Made by a program: the position numbers and the translations under genes | The notes under the pieces: model-generated | Databases searched by the model: none | The model's input: the letters and a program-made list of their open reading frames with translations, nothing else | What the model was told of the DNA's origin: nothing | Shown here: piece after piece, positions 1-9,120 of the stretch | Layout: each line of letters opens with the position of its first letter | How positions within the stretch are numbered: position 1 is the first letter of the stretch | Source: Achromobacter sp. Marseille-Q4962 | Lineage (GTDB): Bacteria; Pseudomonadota; Gammaproteobacteria; Burkholderiales; Burkholderiaceae_B | DNA length: 64,000 bases | Assembly: GCF_943737005.1 (NCBI RefSeq) | Contig: NZ_CALSFU010000008.1 | Coordinates: 62,001-126,000 of the forward strand | Direction: 5' to 3'

Positions 1-90
1 TCCGATGCCTGGGTGCAGAAGTTCTTCGACGAACCCTGGCCCGAGGACGAACCGCATCCGCTGGCCGACCTGGGCCGGCAGGGCCGCTGA
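1..90 (+). CDS. C-terminal end of an unidentified protein (partial)
   Basis: Frame 1 is open from the window edge to a TGA at 88-90, giving the last 29 residues, which end in LADLGRQGR. The tail is acidic and proline-rich and carries no motif I recognise. The next gene on the same strand is 3-hydroxyisobutyrate dehydrogenase, 56 bp away, so this could be an earlier valine-catabolism gene such as an enoyl-CoA hydratase or 3-hydroxyisobutyryl-CoA hydrolase. That is a guess from context. The gene body lies outside the window. Confidence 0.5.
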   Translation, partial: SDAWVQKFFDEPWPEDEPHPLADLGRQGR

Positions 91-146
91 ACGCGCGCCG
101 GGATTTCCCCTATTCATAAACCGACAATGGCAGGAGACAAGACATC

Positions 147-1031
147 ATGAGCACCATTGCATTCATCGGCCTGGGCAACATGGGCGCGCCGATGGCCCTC
201 AACCTGGTCAAGGCCGGCCACGACCTGAAGGTCTACGACCTGGTGCCGGCGGCGGTCAAGACCCTCACCGACGCGGGCGCCCGTGCGGCCGCGTCGGCCG
301 ACGACGCGGTGCAGGGCGTCGATGTCGTGATTTCCATGCTGCCGGCGAGCAAGCACGTGGAGGGCCTGTATCTCGATCAGGGCCTGCTGGGCAAGATCCC
401 GTCCAGCGCGCTGGTGATCGAGTGCAGCACCATCGCGCCCGACGCGGCGCGACGCGTCGCGGCCGCCGCCGAGGCGCGCGGCCTGGCCATGGTCGATGCC
501 CCGGTTTCCGGCGGCACGGCGGGCGCCGCGGCCGGCACGCTCACCTTCATCGTGGGCGGCCCCGAAGCGGCGCTGGAGCGCGCCCGCCCGGTGCTCGAGA
601 AAATGGGCAAGAACATCTTCCATGCCGGCCCGGCCGGCGCGGGCCAGGTGGCCAAGATCTGCAACAACATGCTGCTCGGCATTCTGATGGCGGGCACGTC
701 CGAGGCGCTGGCGCTGGGCGTGGCCAACGGGCTCGACCCCAAGGTGCTGTCGGACATCATCGCCAAGAGCTCGGGCCGCAACTGGGCCACCGAGCTCTAC
801 AACCCCTGGCCGGGCGTCATGGAGCACGTGCCCGCGTCCAAGGGATATGCGGGCGGCTTCGGCGTGGACCTGATGCTCAAGGACCTGGGCCTGGCGGCCG
901 AGGCGGCCCTGTCCACGCGCTCCTCGATTCCGCTGGGCGAGCTGGCGCGCAACCTGTACTCGCTGCACAGCGCGGGCGGCTCGGGCAGGCTCGATTTCTC
1001 CAGCATCGTCAACCTGTTCCGGAAAGAGTAA
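147..1031 (+). CDS. mmsB: 3-hydroxyisobutyrate dehydrogenase
   Basis: Cytoplasmic NAD-dependent beta-hydroxyacid dehydrogenase that oxidises 3-hydroxyisobutyrate to methylmalonate semialdehyde in valine breakdown. The N-terminal Rossmann loop GLGNMG is at residues 8-13, the substrate-binding SGG at 121-123, and the catalytic lysine at 170 in the context GQVAKICNN. The 294-residue length is normal for the family. An AGGAG-like site sits just before the ATG. It probably belongs to a valine or short-chain acyl-CoA operon entering from the left. A related beta-hydroxyacid dehydrogenase (tartronate semialdehyde reductase type) is possible but fits the motifs less well. Confidence 0.88.
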   Translation: MSTIAFIGLGNMGAPMALNLVKAGHDLKVYDLVPAAVKTLTDAGARAAASADDAVQGVDVVISMLPASKHVEGLYLDQGLLGKIPSSALVIECSTIAPDAARRVAAAAEARGLAMVDAPVSGGTAGAAAGTLTFIVGGPEAALERARPVLEKMGKNIFHAGPAGAGQVAKICNNMLLGILMAGTSEALALGVANGLDPKVLSDIIAKSSGRNWATELYNPWPGVMEHVPASKGYAGGFGVDLMLKDLGLAAEAALSTRSSIPLGELARNLYSLHSAGGSGRLDFSSIVNLFRKE

Positions 1032-1118
1032 GGCCCGGACGGGCCCTGTCCGCCATCCGCCCGCGCCCGGATGGCGGTTCGTACGCGATGGCGACGGGCG
1101 AAGGGGAGGAAGACCGGC

Positions 1119-1547
1119 ATGACGGTTTTGCAGGATGCGGCGCAGCGGGTGCGCGCGAGTTTCGAGCGGCAGTCCATCATGGCCCTGATCGGGGCGGGGC
1201 TTGGGAGGGTGGCGCCGGGCGAGGTGGAGATCGTGCTGCCGTACCGCGCCGATCTCTGCCAGCAGAACGGCTTTCTGCACGCCGGCATCTCCACGACCAT
1301 CGCGGATTCGGCGGGCGGCTACGCCGCCTACAGCCTGTTCGAACCGGGCGAGGACGTGCTGTCGTCGGAGTTCAAGATGAACTTCCTGGCCCCGGCGCGC
1401 GGTTCGCGTTTCGTGGCCAGCGGCCGCGTGCTCAAGCCGGGCAAGCGGCTGTCCATCTGCCAGGTGGAGGTGCGCGCCGAAGATGAAGGCGAGTCCACGC
1501 TGTGCGTGGTAGGCTTGCTCACCGCGGTGCGTGTGACGCCGCGATGA
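1119..1547 (+). CDS. PaaI-type hotdog-fold acyl-CoA thioesterase
   Basis: A 142-residue single hotdog domain. The region LHAGISTTIADSAGGYAA matches the helix and active-site motif of PaaI/DUF4442-type thioesterases, which hydrolyse aryl- or acyl-CoA esters. The start at 1119 is chosen because AGGGGAGGA lies about 8 bp upstream; an in-frame ATG at 1071 has no such site. It lies 87 bp after mmsB on the same strand and may be cotranscribed, which would fit CoA-ester catabolism. The substrate cannot be read from the sequence. Confidence 0.82.
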   Translation: MTVLQDAAQRVRASFERQSIMALIGAGLGRVAPGEVEIVLPYRADLCQQNGFLHAGISTTIADSAGGYAAYSLFEPGEDVLSSEFKMNFLAPARGSRFVASGRVLKPGKRLSICQVEVRAEDEGESTLCVVGLLTAVRVTPR

Positions 1548-1589
1548 GCGCGCGGGCGTCCTTCGCGGGCGCCGCGCGCAATCGGATCC

Positions 1590-2279
1590 ATGCCTCCCAA
1601 AGAACATCACCGGATTTTCCGCAGCAGCTGGCTGCGCGCAGCCGTGCTGGGCGCCAACGACGGCATCGTGTCCACCGCCAGCCTCATTACGGGCGTGGCG
1701 GCCTCGCAGGTCAGCCACGGCATCATACTTACGTCGGGCCTGGCGGCGCTCGTGGCGGGCGCGCTTTCCATGGCGGCGGGCGAATACGTCTCGGTCCACT
1801 CGCAGGCTGACATCGAGGCCGCCGATCTCAAGCTGGAGCAGCGTTCCTTGCGGCGCAACTCCGTCGAGGAGCTGGACGAGCTTACCGGCATCTACGTGGA
1901 GCGCGGGCTGACGCCGGAGCTGGCCGAGCAGGTGGCCCGCCAGCTTACGCTGCACGACGCGCTGGACGCGCATGCGCGCGACGAGCTGGGCATTTCCCTT
2001 TTCAACCGGGCCCGGCCCGTGCAGGCCGCACTGGCGTCGGCGGCCTCGTTCGCGGCGGGCGCCGTGGTGCCGCTGGCCGTGGCCGCCGCCGCGCCGCTGG
2101 CCGACGTGCTGGCGTGGGTCACGGGGGCGTCGGTCGCCTGTCTGGGCGCGCTGGGGGCGCTCGCGGCGCGCGCGGGCGGCGCGCCCATGGGCCGGGCGGC
2201 CCTGCGCGTGACGGTGCTGGGCGCCCTGGCCATGGCCATCACGGCGGGCGTGGGCGCGCTCTTCGGGGTGAACGTCTAG
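1590..2279 (+). CDS. VIT1/CCC1-family divalent metal (Fe/Mn) transporter
   Basis: A 229-residue membrane protein of the VIT/CCC1 family. The family signature is at the N terminus (LRAAVLGANDGIVSTASLI), followed by a helix rich in small residues and SMAAGEYVSV, whose Glu is typical of the metal path. A charged cytoplasmic segment at about 70-130 (metal-binding domain in this family) separates the first two helices from three C-terminal ones. Members move Fe2+ or Mn2+ out of the cytoplasm. It stands alone, with ygfZ convergent on its right. Confidence 0.85.
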   Translation: MPPKEHHRIFRSSWLRAAVLGANDGIVSTASLITGVAASQVSHGIILTSGLAALVAGALSMAAGEYVSVHSQADIEAADLKLEQRSLRRNSVEELDELTGIYVERGLTPELAEQVARQLTLHDALDAHARDELGISLFNRARPVQAALASAASFAAGAVVPLAVAAAAPLADVLAWVTGASVACLGALGALAARAGGAPMGRAALRVTVLGALAMAITAGVGALFGVNV

Positions 2280-2318
2280 GGCATGCCGATACGCCCGGCC
2301 GCGGCCGGGGCGGGCGGC

Positions 2319-3350
2319 TCAGCGCGCCTCGGGCTCGATGGCGTAGGGCAGGTCGCGGCGCGAGAGGCGCGGGCCGTCGGCCGCGCCCAGGCGCAGGTCG
2401 GCGTGCAGCGCGGAGAGCGCGATTTCGAACAGCAGCGACAGGCCGGCGCCGGCGCGGGCCGCGTCCACGACGCGCCCCACGGGTTCGCCGGGCTGGGCGG
2501 CATCGTACACGTCCTGGCCGGCGAGCGCGGCGGCGGGCGTCTCGGGCGCGCTTTCCACCAACCCGTAGGCCATGCGGCGCTTGATCGTGCCGCGGTAGTG
2601 GCTGCGGGCCACCACCTCCTGGCCGGGATAACAGCCCTTGGTGAAGCTCACGCCCTGGATCAGCTCCAGGTTCACGGTCTGCGGAATGAACACGTCCTGC
2701 GTGGCCGCGCCGATCCAGGGGATGCCGGCGGCCAGATCGCCGGCGCGCCAGGACTCGGCGGAGTCCAGGCCCAGCGCGCCGGGCAGGGCGTGCGCCGCGT
2801 CGAGCTGCTCGCCGGAGGCGATCCACCACCAGCGCAGGCGCTCGCCGGCCGCGGGGGCGGCGATCCAGGTGCCGGTGGGCAGGTCGGCGCGCTGCCAGGG
2901 CGAGCGGGGCAGCGCGCCGCCGGCGGCGGTTTCGAGCGCGGCGAGCTGGCCGGGCGCGGCCTGCACGCCGGCCGCGTGCAGCGGCGCGGCGGCCAGCTTG
3001 ACCTTGGCGCGCAGCACGAACATGGACAGGCGCTTGAGCAGCGCGGGCGCGAGGTCGGCGCGCGCCAGGGCATACAGCACGGGCGCGTCGTCGGGCCCGG
3101 GCGCGGCGCGCCACATCAGCAGCGTGGCCAGCAGCCGTCCCTTGGCCGTGCAATAGCCGGCCAGGCGCGCGGCGTCTTGCGGCAGGGCGGCCACGTCCTG
3201 GGTCAATTGGCCGTGCAGGAAGGAAATCGCGTCCGCGCCGGCCGCGGCGACGACCTGGAAATCGTCCAGGGGCGAGCATTGCGCGCAACCTTCGGCGCGC
3301 GCGGGAATCGAAGCGTAAAAAGCATGCATGGCGGCAGGGAAATCGGGCAC
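2319..3350 (-). CDS. ygfZ: YgfZ/GcvT-domain folate-binding Fe-S cluster assembly protein
   Basis: A 343-residue GcvT-fold protein. The signature KGCYPGQE is at 238-245, with FLHGQLTQDV near residue 44 and RRMAYGLV in the C-terminal barrel. YgfZ binds tetrahydrofolate and helps make or repair certain Fe-S enzymes such as MiaB. The listed start is a GTG; an ATG seven codons later (3329) is equally plausible and neither has a good ribosome site. It is divergent from mltG, a neighbour pairing common in proteobacteria. Confidence 0.88.
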   Translation of the reverse strand: MPDFPAAMHAFYASIPARAEGCAQCSPLDDFQVVAAAGADAISFLHGQLTQDVAALPQDAARLAGYCTAKGRLLATLLMWRAAPGPDDAPVLYALARADLAPALLKRLSMFVLRAKVKLAAAPLHAAGVQAAPGQLAALETAAGGALPRSPWQRADLPTGTWIAAPAAGERLRWWWIASGEQLDAAHALPGALGLDSAESWRAGDLAAGIPWIGAATQDVFIPQTVNLELIQGVSFTKGCYPGQEVVARSHYRGTIKRRMAYGLVESAPETPAAALAGQDVYDAAQPGEPVGRVVDAARAGAGLSLLFEIALSALHADLRLGAADGPRLSRRDLPYAIEPEAR

Positions 3351-3483
3351 GGGCCCGGCGGTCTATCGTCAAAGCAATGATGATAGCCGGGTTGCGCCGT
3401 CCGCATGCGCATGTCCCGGTCGAAAAAAGGGCCGTGGCCGCGCCCGCGGCCGGGCCGCGCGATCCATTACACTTCCGTCTCTT

Positions 3484-4500
3484 ATGAAGAAGCAACGACT
3501 CGGTTTTTATCTCCTCTGGGCGTCCCTGATCCTGGTGCTGGCCGCGGCCGTGCTGGCGGGCGCCGCATGGACCTGGATGCACCGGCCGCTGCACCTGGCG
3601 GCTCCCAAGGTGGATTTCGTGGTGGATCCCGGCGCGAGCCCGCGCATGGTGGCGCGCGCGCTCAACGCGGCCGGCGTGCAGGTCTGGGAGCCCGGATTCG
3701 TATGGATGGCGCGGCTGTCGGAGCGCGACAAGCTCATGAAGGCCGGCGGCTACCAGGCGCAGGAGGGCGATACGCCCTGGCGGCTGCTCGAACGCATTGC
3801 GCGCGGCGACATGTCCCAGCGCCAGATCACCTTCGTGGAAGGCTGGACCTACCGGCAGATCCGGCAGGCGCTGCGCGCCAATCCCGACGTCAGGCAGACG
3901 CTGGACGGCGTGAGCGACGAGGAGCTGATGGCCCGGCTGGGTTCGGACATCAAGCACCCCGAAGGCATGTTCTTTCCCGATACCTATGTCTTCACGCCGG
4001 GCAGCACCGACTACGAACTGCTGCGGCGCGCCTACGAAGAGGGCCAGCGCATCCTGCGCGACACCTGGGCGCAGCGCGCGCCCGACCTGCCTGTCTCCAC
4101 GCCCTATGAGGCCCTGGTGCTGGCCTCCATCGTCGAGAAGGAAACCGGGCACGGCCCCGACCGCCGGCGCGTGGCGGGCGTGTTCACGAACCGCCTGCGC
4201 ATCGGCATGCCGTTGCAGACCGATCCCACCGTGATCTACGGCATGGGCGAAGCCTACCAGGGCCGCATCCGCAAGCGCGACCTGCAGACCGACACGCCCT
4301 GGAATACGTATACCCGTCCGGGCCTGCCGCCCACCCCCATCGCCGCGCCCGGGCGCGCCGCGCTGCTGGCGGCGGTGCAGCCGGAGCAGCACAAGTTCCT
4401 GTATTTTGTTTCCCGGGGCAATGGCACCAGCGAGTTTTCCGTGAACCTATCCGATCACAACCGCAACGTTTCCCGCTACGTGCTGGGGCAGGACCGATGA
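3484..4500 (+). CDS. mltG: Endolytic murein transglycosylase MltG (YceG-like)
   Basis: Inner-membrane lytic transglycosylase that cleaves nascent glycan strands and so sets peptidoglycan chain length. One N-terminal membrane helix (about residues 8-30) follows a short basic start. The YceG domain contains ASIVEKETG, whose Glu is the catalytic residue, and [14 protein letters not shown]-type sequence near the C terminus. The start is placed at 3484 (MKKQRLGFY), because the open frame upstream has no membrane anchor. The stop overlaps the tmk start in ATGA, so the two are translationally coupled. Length is 338 residues. Confidence 0.92.
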   Translation: MKKQRLGFYLLWASLILVLAAAVLAGAAWTWMHRPLHLAAPKVDFVVDPGASPRMVARALNAAGVQVWEPGFVWMARLSERDKLMKAGGYQAQEGDTPWRLLERIARGDMSQRQITFVEGWTYRQIRQALRANPDVRQTLDGVSDEELMARLGSDIKHPEGMFFPDTYVFTPGSTDYELLRRAYEEGQRILRDTWAQRAPDLPVSTPYEALVLASIVEKETGHGPDRRRVAGVFTNRLRIGMPLQTDPTVIYGMGEAYQGRIRKRDLQTDTPWNTYTRPGLPPTPIAAPGRAALLAAVQPEQHKFLYFVSRGNGTSEFSVNLSDHNRNVSRYVLGQDR

Positions 4501-5120
4501 GCGCGCGCGGACGCTTCATCACGCTCGAAGGCGTGGACGGCGCGGGCAAGAGCACGCACACCGGCTGGATCGCCGATTTCCTGCGCGCACAGGGCCTGGA
4601 AGTGGTCTCCACGCGCGAGCCCGGCGGCACGCCCCTGGGCGAAAAGCTGCGCGCGCTGGCCCTGGCCGAGCCCATGGGCCTGGACACCGAAACCCTCATC
4701 ATGTTCGCCGCCCGCTGCGAGCACGTGCGGCAGGTCATCGAGCCCGCGCTGGCGCGCGGCGCCTGGGTGGTCTGCGATCGCTTTACCGATGCGACCTATG
4801 CCTACCAGGGCGGGGGGCGCGGCCTGGGCGAGGCGCGCGTGGCGGCGCTGGAAGCCTGGATGCGGGCCGGCAGGCCGGACCGGACCTGGCTCTTCGATGT
4901 GCCGCTGGACGTGGCGCGCCAGCGGCTGGCCGGCGCGCGCGAGCCCGACCGCTTCGAACGCGAGGGCGCGGCCTTCTTCGAGCGCACGCGCGCGGCCTAC
5001 CACGCGCGCGCGGCCGCCGAGCCGGACCGCATCCGCATCATCGATTCCACGCGCCCGATCGCCGAGGTCCGCGCGGAACTGCAGGCCGGGCTGGAATCGC
5101 TGCTGGCGGGGCGGGAATGA
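4497..5120 (+). CDS. tmk: Thymidylate kinase (dTMP kinase)
   Basis: Cytoplasmic kinase converting dTMP to dTDP. The P-loop [10 protein letters not shown] is at about residues 10-19, the DR(F/Y) motif is in [19 protein letters not shown], and the LID region contains REPDRFE. Length is 207 residues, normal for the family. It overlaps mltG by 4 bp at its start and holB by 4 bp at its end, part of a tightly coupled mltG-tmk-holB operon well conserved in proteobacteria. Confidence 0.95.
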   Translation: MSARGRFITLEGVDGAGKSTHTGWIADFLRAQGLEVVSTREPGGTPLGEKLRALALAEPMGLDTETLIMFAARCEHVRQVIEPALARGAWVVCDRFTDATYAYQGGGRGLGEARVAALEAWMRAGRPDRTWLFDVPLDVARQRLAGAREPDRFEREGAAFFERTRAAYHARAAAEPDRIRIIDSTRPIAEVRAELQAGLESLLAGRE

Positions 5121-6226
5121 GCCCGGCGGACCGTTCCCGGGGCGAATCGCGCGGCGCGCAGCACGAAGCCGCGCCGGCGAACGCTCCGCAGTTCCTGCCG
5201 TGGCAGTTGGACACCGCGCGCGCCTGGCTGGGGCAGCGCGACCGCTTCGCGCATGCCTGGCTGGTGCACGGCCTGGCGGGCATCGGCAAGCTGGACTTCG
5301 CCGTGGCCGCGGCCGCCAGCCTGCTGTGCGAAACGCCGCGGGACGGGCTGGCCTGCGGGCATTGCGCGGCCTGCGCCTGGTTCGCCAGCGGCAACCATCC
5401 CGACCTGCGGCGCATCCGGCCCGAAGCCGTGGCGCTGGAGGAAGGGGCGGCGCAGGCCGAGGCCGCCGAGGAGGCGGAGCCGGCCACGGCGGCGTCCAAG
5501 CGCGCGCCGTCCAAGGAAATCCGCATCGACCAGATCCGCGCGCTGGAATCCTGGTTCAACACCGCCACCCACCGGGGCGGCTGGCGGGTGGCGCTGCTGT
5601 ATCCGGCGCAGGCGCTCAATGTGATATCGGCCAACGCCTTGCTCAAGGTGCTGGAAGAGCCGCCGCCGCATACGGTGTTCCTGCTGGTGGCCGACGCGCC
5701 TGACCGGCTGCTGCCCACGCTGGTGTCGCGCTGCCGGCGCCTGCCGCTGCCGGCTCCGGACGCCGATACTGCGCTGCGCTGGCTGCGCGAGCAGAACGTG
5801 GAGCCGGCGCGCGACTGGCTGGCCGCCGCGGGCGGCGCGCCGCTGGCCGCCCTGCGCATGGCCCAGGGAGGGCAGGCGCCGTGCCCGCCCTGGCTGTCCC
5901 AGTTGCTGGAACCCCTCGCGCAGGGGCAGGCGCCCGATGTGGGCGGCATGGCCGAATCGCTGGAAAAAGCGCCGCCCGCCGAGTGGATAGACGCCCTGCA
6001 GCGCCTGTTCACCGACCTGATGCTGGCCGCGGCGGGCCAGCCACCGCGCTATTTTCCGGGGCTGGCCGGTCTTACCGGCAAAGTGGGGACGCGCATGAAT
6101 GCGGCCCGCGCGGCCGAGGCGGCGCGCTGGCTCACCCGGCAGCGCGCCCTGGCCAGCCATCCCCTGAACGGCAAGCTCTTTGCCCACGCGGCGCTGCAGC
6201 GCGTGGTGCTATCCTGCCAGGCATGA
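5117..6226 (+). CDS. holB: DNA polymerase III delta' subunit
   Basis: Clamp-loader subunit of the replicative polymerase, 369 residues. The AAA+ domain has a degenerate P-loop (GLAGIGK), a zinc cluster with cysteines at [11 protein letters not shown], the sensor segment [12 protein letters not shown], and the SRC motif in [10 protein letters not shown]. An acidic, alanine-rich insert (about 110-130) is longer than in E. coli. The start is in the ATGA overlap with tmk. tatD follows 52 bp after its stop, as in many proteobacteria. Confidence 0.92.
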   Translation: MSPADRSRGESRGAQHEAAPANAPQFLPWQLDTARAWLGQRDRFAHAWLVHGLAGIGKLDFAVAAAASLLCETPRDGLACGHCAACAWFASGNHPDLRRIRPEAVALEEGAAQAEAAEEAEPATAASKRAPSKEIRIDQIRALESWFNTATHRGGWRVALLYPAQALNVISANALLKVLEEPPPHTVFLLVADAPDRLLPTLVSRCRRLPLPAPDADTALRWLREQNVEPARDWLAAAGGAPLAALRMAQGGQAPCPPWLSQLLEPLAQGQAPDVGGMAESLEKAPPAEWIDALQRLFTDLMLAAAGQPPRYFPGLAGLTGKVGTRMNAARAAEAARWLTRQRALASHPLNGKLFAHAALQRVVLSCQA

Positions 6227-6278
6227 ACAGGTTCCCCGCGCCCGGGCTGGCGCGGGGGGCCGCGATGCTCCAAATGCT

Positions 6279-7049
6279 ATGTACGTCGATTCCCACTGTC
6301 ATCTGAATTTTCCCGAACTGGCGGACGACCTGCCCGCCATCCTCGAGCGCATGGCCGCCAACCAGGTCACGCACGCGCTGGTCGTGAGCGTGAACATGCC
6401 GGAATGGCCCGGCCTGATCTCGCTGGTGGAGCCGCACGCCAACCTGTGGGCCTCGGTGGGTGTGCACCCGGACTACGAAGACACGCCCGATCCCTCGCCC
6501 GAGGAGCTTGCCTGCCTGTCCGGGCATCCCAAGGTGGTCGCCATCGGCGAGACCGGGCTGGACTATTACCGGCTGTCCGAGCCGCTGGACTGGCAGCGCG
6601 AGCGGTTCCGGCGCCATATCCGCGCGGCGCGCGATACCGGGCTGCCGCTCATCGTGCACACGCGCGCGTCCGCGGAAGACACGGTGCGCATGCTGCGCGA
6701 GGAGAAGGCCGCCGAGGTGGGCGGCGTCATGCACTGTTTTACCGAGAACTGGGACGTCGCCCAGGCTGCGCTGGACCAGAACTTCTACATTTCGCTTTCC
6801 GGCATCGTCACCTTCAAGAACGCCCAGGTCGTGCACGAAGTGGCCGCCAAGGTGCCGCTGGACCGCTTGCTCATCGAGACCGATTCGCCGTATCTGGCGC
6901 CGGTGCCGTACCGCGGCAAGCTGAATGATCCGTCCAAGGTGATTCACGTGGCCGAGAAGATCGCCGACCTGAAGGGAATACCCGTGGCGGACGTGGCGCG
7001 CGCGTCCACGGATAATTTCTTCAATCTTTTCAGAAAGATAAAAACATAA
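6279..7049 (+). CDS. tatD: TatD-family metal-dependent hydrolase/DNase
   Basis: A TIM-barrel hydrolase of 256 residues. Metal ligands are seen in SHCHLNF at the N terminus, GETGLDYYR, HTRAS, MHCFTENW and ETDSPYLAPVPYRGK. Members are 3'-5' DNases linked to DNA repair and quality control; the YcfH branch sits next to holB, as here. The start at 6279 (MYVDSHCH) is chosen because the metal-binding motif should be at the extreme N terminus; the open frame further upstream is not conserved in style. Confidence 0.9.
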   Translation: MYVDSHCHLNFPELADDLPAILERMAANQVTHALVVSVNMPEWPGLISLVEPHANLWASVGVHPDYEDTPDPSPEELACLSGHPKVVAIGETGLDYYRLSEPLDWQRERFRRHIRAARDTGLPLIVHTRASAEDTVRMLREEKAAEVGGVMHCFTENWDVAQAALDQNFYISLSGIVTFKNAQVVHEVAAKVPLDRLLIETDSPYLAPVPYRGKLNDPSKVIHVAEKIADLKGIPVADVARASTDNFFNLFRKIKT

Positions 7050-7090
7050 CTTAATCCATAATATTTAAAGTAATTTCTCAGGAGTTGGCC

Positions 7091-7975
7091 ATGACCCGCG
7101 CATCGGCGCTTTCTTTCCGCCTTCTTTCCTGCTGCCGCCGGGGCCTGCTGGCCGTGGCGCTGGCATTGGGCGGGCTGCCCGCGGCGCACGCCGCCAACGC
7201 GGCCGACTGGTGGGTGTATGTGGCCAATGACTACCCCGACGACATCCGCGAACTCCTGGCCCAGGGGGCCGACCCCAACGTGCGCTACAAAAACGGCCAG
7301 CCCGCCATCATGCGGGCGGTGGCGGACGGCGCCTGGAAGGTTTTCGACGTGCTGGCAGCCGACAAGCGCACCGATCTCAATATCGAGAACCCCGCGGGCG
7401 AAACGCCGCTGATGTACCTGGCCATCGCCGGCCAGACCGAGCGCGCGCGCCAGCTCATCGCGCGCGGCGCGCAGGTCAACCGGCTGGGATGGACGCCGCT
7501 GCACTACGCGGCCTCGAAAGGGCAACTGGGCGTGGCGAAGCTGCTTCTCGAAAAGCGCGCCTTGGTCAATGCGCCTTCGCCGGACGGGGCCACGCCGCTC
7601 ATGATGGCCGCGCTCTCGGGCAGCCGCCCCATGGTGCAGTTGCTGCTGGACGCAGGCGCCGACATCACCACGCGCGACCTCAAGGGCCAGAGCGCGGCCG
7701 ACTGGGCGCGCATGGGCAAGTCCACGGCGCTGGCCGATGAGCTGGCCCGGCGGATCGCCAGCGCCGATGCCGCCAAGCGCGCGCGCCGGGCGGGCGGGGC
7801 CGCCGAACCGGCCGCCGAGGCGCCTGCCGCCGCGCCTGCCGCCGCGCCTGTCGCCGAGTCCGTTCCCGCGCCTGCCGCCGCGGCGGCCGGGCCCGAGTCC
7901 GGGCCCGACCGCTCGCGGGTGCAGGGCGTGTCGGGCGTGCGGCTCAACAGCTACGACGAGCCCGCCTCGCCCTGA
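7091..7975 (+). CDS. Exported ankyrin-repeat protein
   Basis: A 294-residue protein with a signal peptide (basic start, hydrophobic core, likely cleavage after AAHA near residue 36). Four to five ankyrin repeats follow at about 45-210; GWTPLHYAASKGQLGVAKLL is the clearest. The last 80 residues are an alanine/proline-rich tail with repeated APAAAP units, ending in VSGVRLNSYDEPASP. Ankyrin repeats mediate protein binding; the partner is unknown and the location should be periplasmic. The ATG at 7091 follows CAGGAG by 6 bp. A strong terminator follows. Confidence 0.85.
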   Translation: MTRASALSFRLLSCCRRGLLAVALALGGLPAAHAANAADWWVYVANDYPDDIRELLAQGADPNVRYKNGQPAIMRAVADGAWKVFDVLAADKRTDLNIENPAGETPLMYLAIAGQTERARQLIARGAQVNRLGWTPLHYAASKGQLGVAKLLLEKRALVNAPSPDGATPLMMAALSGSRPMVQLLLDAGADITTRDLKGQSAADWARMGKSTALADELARRIASADAAKRARRAGGAAEPAAEAPAAAPAAAPVAESVPAPAAAAAGPESGPDRSRVQGVSGVRLNSYDEPASP

Positions 7976-8004
7976 CCGGCGCGCTCCCGCACATCGGTTT
8001 GCCG

Positions 8005-8029
8005 ACCGCCCCCAGGGGCGGTTTTTTTT
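8005..8029 (+). terminator. Rho-independent terminator after the ankyrin gene
   Basis: A 7-bp stem ACCGCCC/GGGCGGT with a 4-base loop is followed directly by a run of eight T. It lies 30 bp after the ankyrin-protein stop and should end the mltG-tmk-holB-tatD-ankyrin transcript. Confidence 0.9.
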
Positions 8030-8143
8030 GCCGGGCAGCGCCAAGACAAAAAACGCTCCCCGGGGCAGCAAGCAACGCAGCGGGTGCGCCGAGGGTCTTT
8101 CTTGCCTCCGGCCTGCCCGGACCGGATCGGCTGATTTTCGGGG

Positions 8144-8175
8144 TTTTCCCTAAATATTCTCGATTAATGGGAAAA
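8144..8175 (+). promoter_or_regulatory. Inverted repeat upstream of the IclR-family gene (candidate operator)
   Basis: TTTTCCC and GGGAAAA form a perfect 7-bp inverted repeat separated by 18 bp of AT-rich sequence, in an otherwise very GC-rich genome. It ends about 65 bp before the regulator's ATG. It may be an operator or promoter region of the IclR-type gene. No experiment supports it. Confidence 0.35.
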
Positions 8176-8240
8176 TTTCATGCTCTCTACTCCATAGATT
8201 GATAATCTGCGCGCCATCAACCTGGAGCAGCTTTTTTCTT

Positions 8241-8981
8241 ATGCGTAATCCCACCGTTGGCGCGGGGGCCGACCGCGTGCTTTACGTGCTGGCCACGCTG
8301 GCCCGGCACGATGGCCCCCTCAGCATTGCCGCGCTGGCCGAGAAGACCGGCCTGGCGCAGAGCACCCTGTACCGGCAGGTGGGGCTGCTCAAGCGCTGGG
8401 GGTTCGTGGCCGAGCACGAAGGCGAATACGGCCCGGGGCCGCTGTGCGTGCAGCTCGCCTGGGGGTTCGACCAGTCCTCATTTCTGGTGCACGAGGCGCA
8501 GCCGGACATGAACGCGCTGGCCGCGTCTTCCGGAGAAACCGTGGGGCTGCTCGTGGCCGTGAAAGACCAGGCCGTGTGCCTGGATATGGTGGAGAGCCAG
8601 CATCCGCTGCGTTGCTCCTTCGTCAAGGGGCGCGGCCTGCCGCTGGTGCGCGGCGCCTCGGCCAAGTCGCTGATGGCCTTCATGCCCGCGGCCCGGCGCC
8701 AGGCGGCCCTGGACGCCATCGCGGCCGACACCGGCGCCGATACCGAGGCGCTGGCCGCCGAACTGGACGCCATCCGGGCGCGCGGCTATGCCGTCACCGA
8801 CGGCGAGGTGGACGCGGGAGTCTGGGGCGTGAGCGTGCCGGTGTTCCAGCGCGCCAACCAGGCCGTGGCCTCGATCACGCTCATGGCGCCTTCCACCCGC
8901 GCGGCGCAGCGCCCCGACGCGCTGATCGACCAGACGGTGGCGGCGGCGCGGCGCATCTCGGCCCGCCTGCAGAGCCATTGA
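8241..8981 (+). CDS. IclR-family transcriptional regulator
   Basis: A 246-residue regulator. The N-terminal winged helix-turn-helix (about 8-70) contains IAALAEKTGLAQSTLYRQVG, and a C-terminal GAF-like effector domain follows with VKGRGLPLVRGASAKSLMAF. IclR proteins bind small catabolic effectors. It is upstream of, and codirectional with, the amino-acid ABC importer and HutG-like gene, so it probably controls them. The start at 8241 fits family length; a longer frame from 8199 has no ribosome site. Confidence 0.87.
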   Translation: MRNPTVGAGADRVLYVLATLARHDGPLSIAALAEKTGLAQSTLYRQVGLLKRWGFVAEHEGEYGPGPLCVQLAWGFDQSSFLVHEAQPDMNALAASSGETVGLLVAVKDQAVCLDMVESQHPLRCSFVKGRGLPLVRGASAKSLMAFMPAARRQAALDAIAADTGADTEALAAELDAIRARGYAVTDGEVDAGVWGVSVPVFQRANQAVASITLMAPSTRAAQRPDALIDQTVAAARRISARLQSH

Positions 8982-9021
8982 GTCCGCCATGCCGATGCGC
9001 GCGTCCGCCCTTGTTTTCTTC

Positions 9022-9039
9022 CGGTCCGTCCGCGGACCG
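9022..9039 (+). promoter_or_regulatory. Perfect inverted repeat before the ABC operon (candidate operator)
   Basis: CGGTCCG and CGGACCG form 7-bp perfect arms with a 4-bp spacer, about 80 bp upstream of the substrate-binding-protein ATG. There is no T tract, so it is not a convincing terminator. It could be a binding site for the IclR-type regulator just upstream. Confidence 0.35.
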
Positions 9040-9120
9040 TTCCGCAGTGCCTGATGCCTTATCCATCCCGGCCTCAACCGCCCGCAACCGCCGTATCTCT
9101 TTCCTAAGGACGACTACACC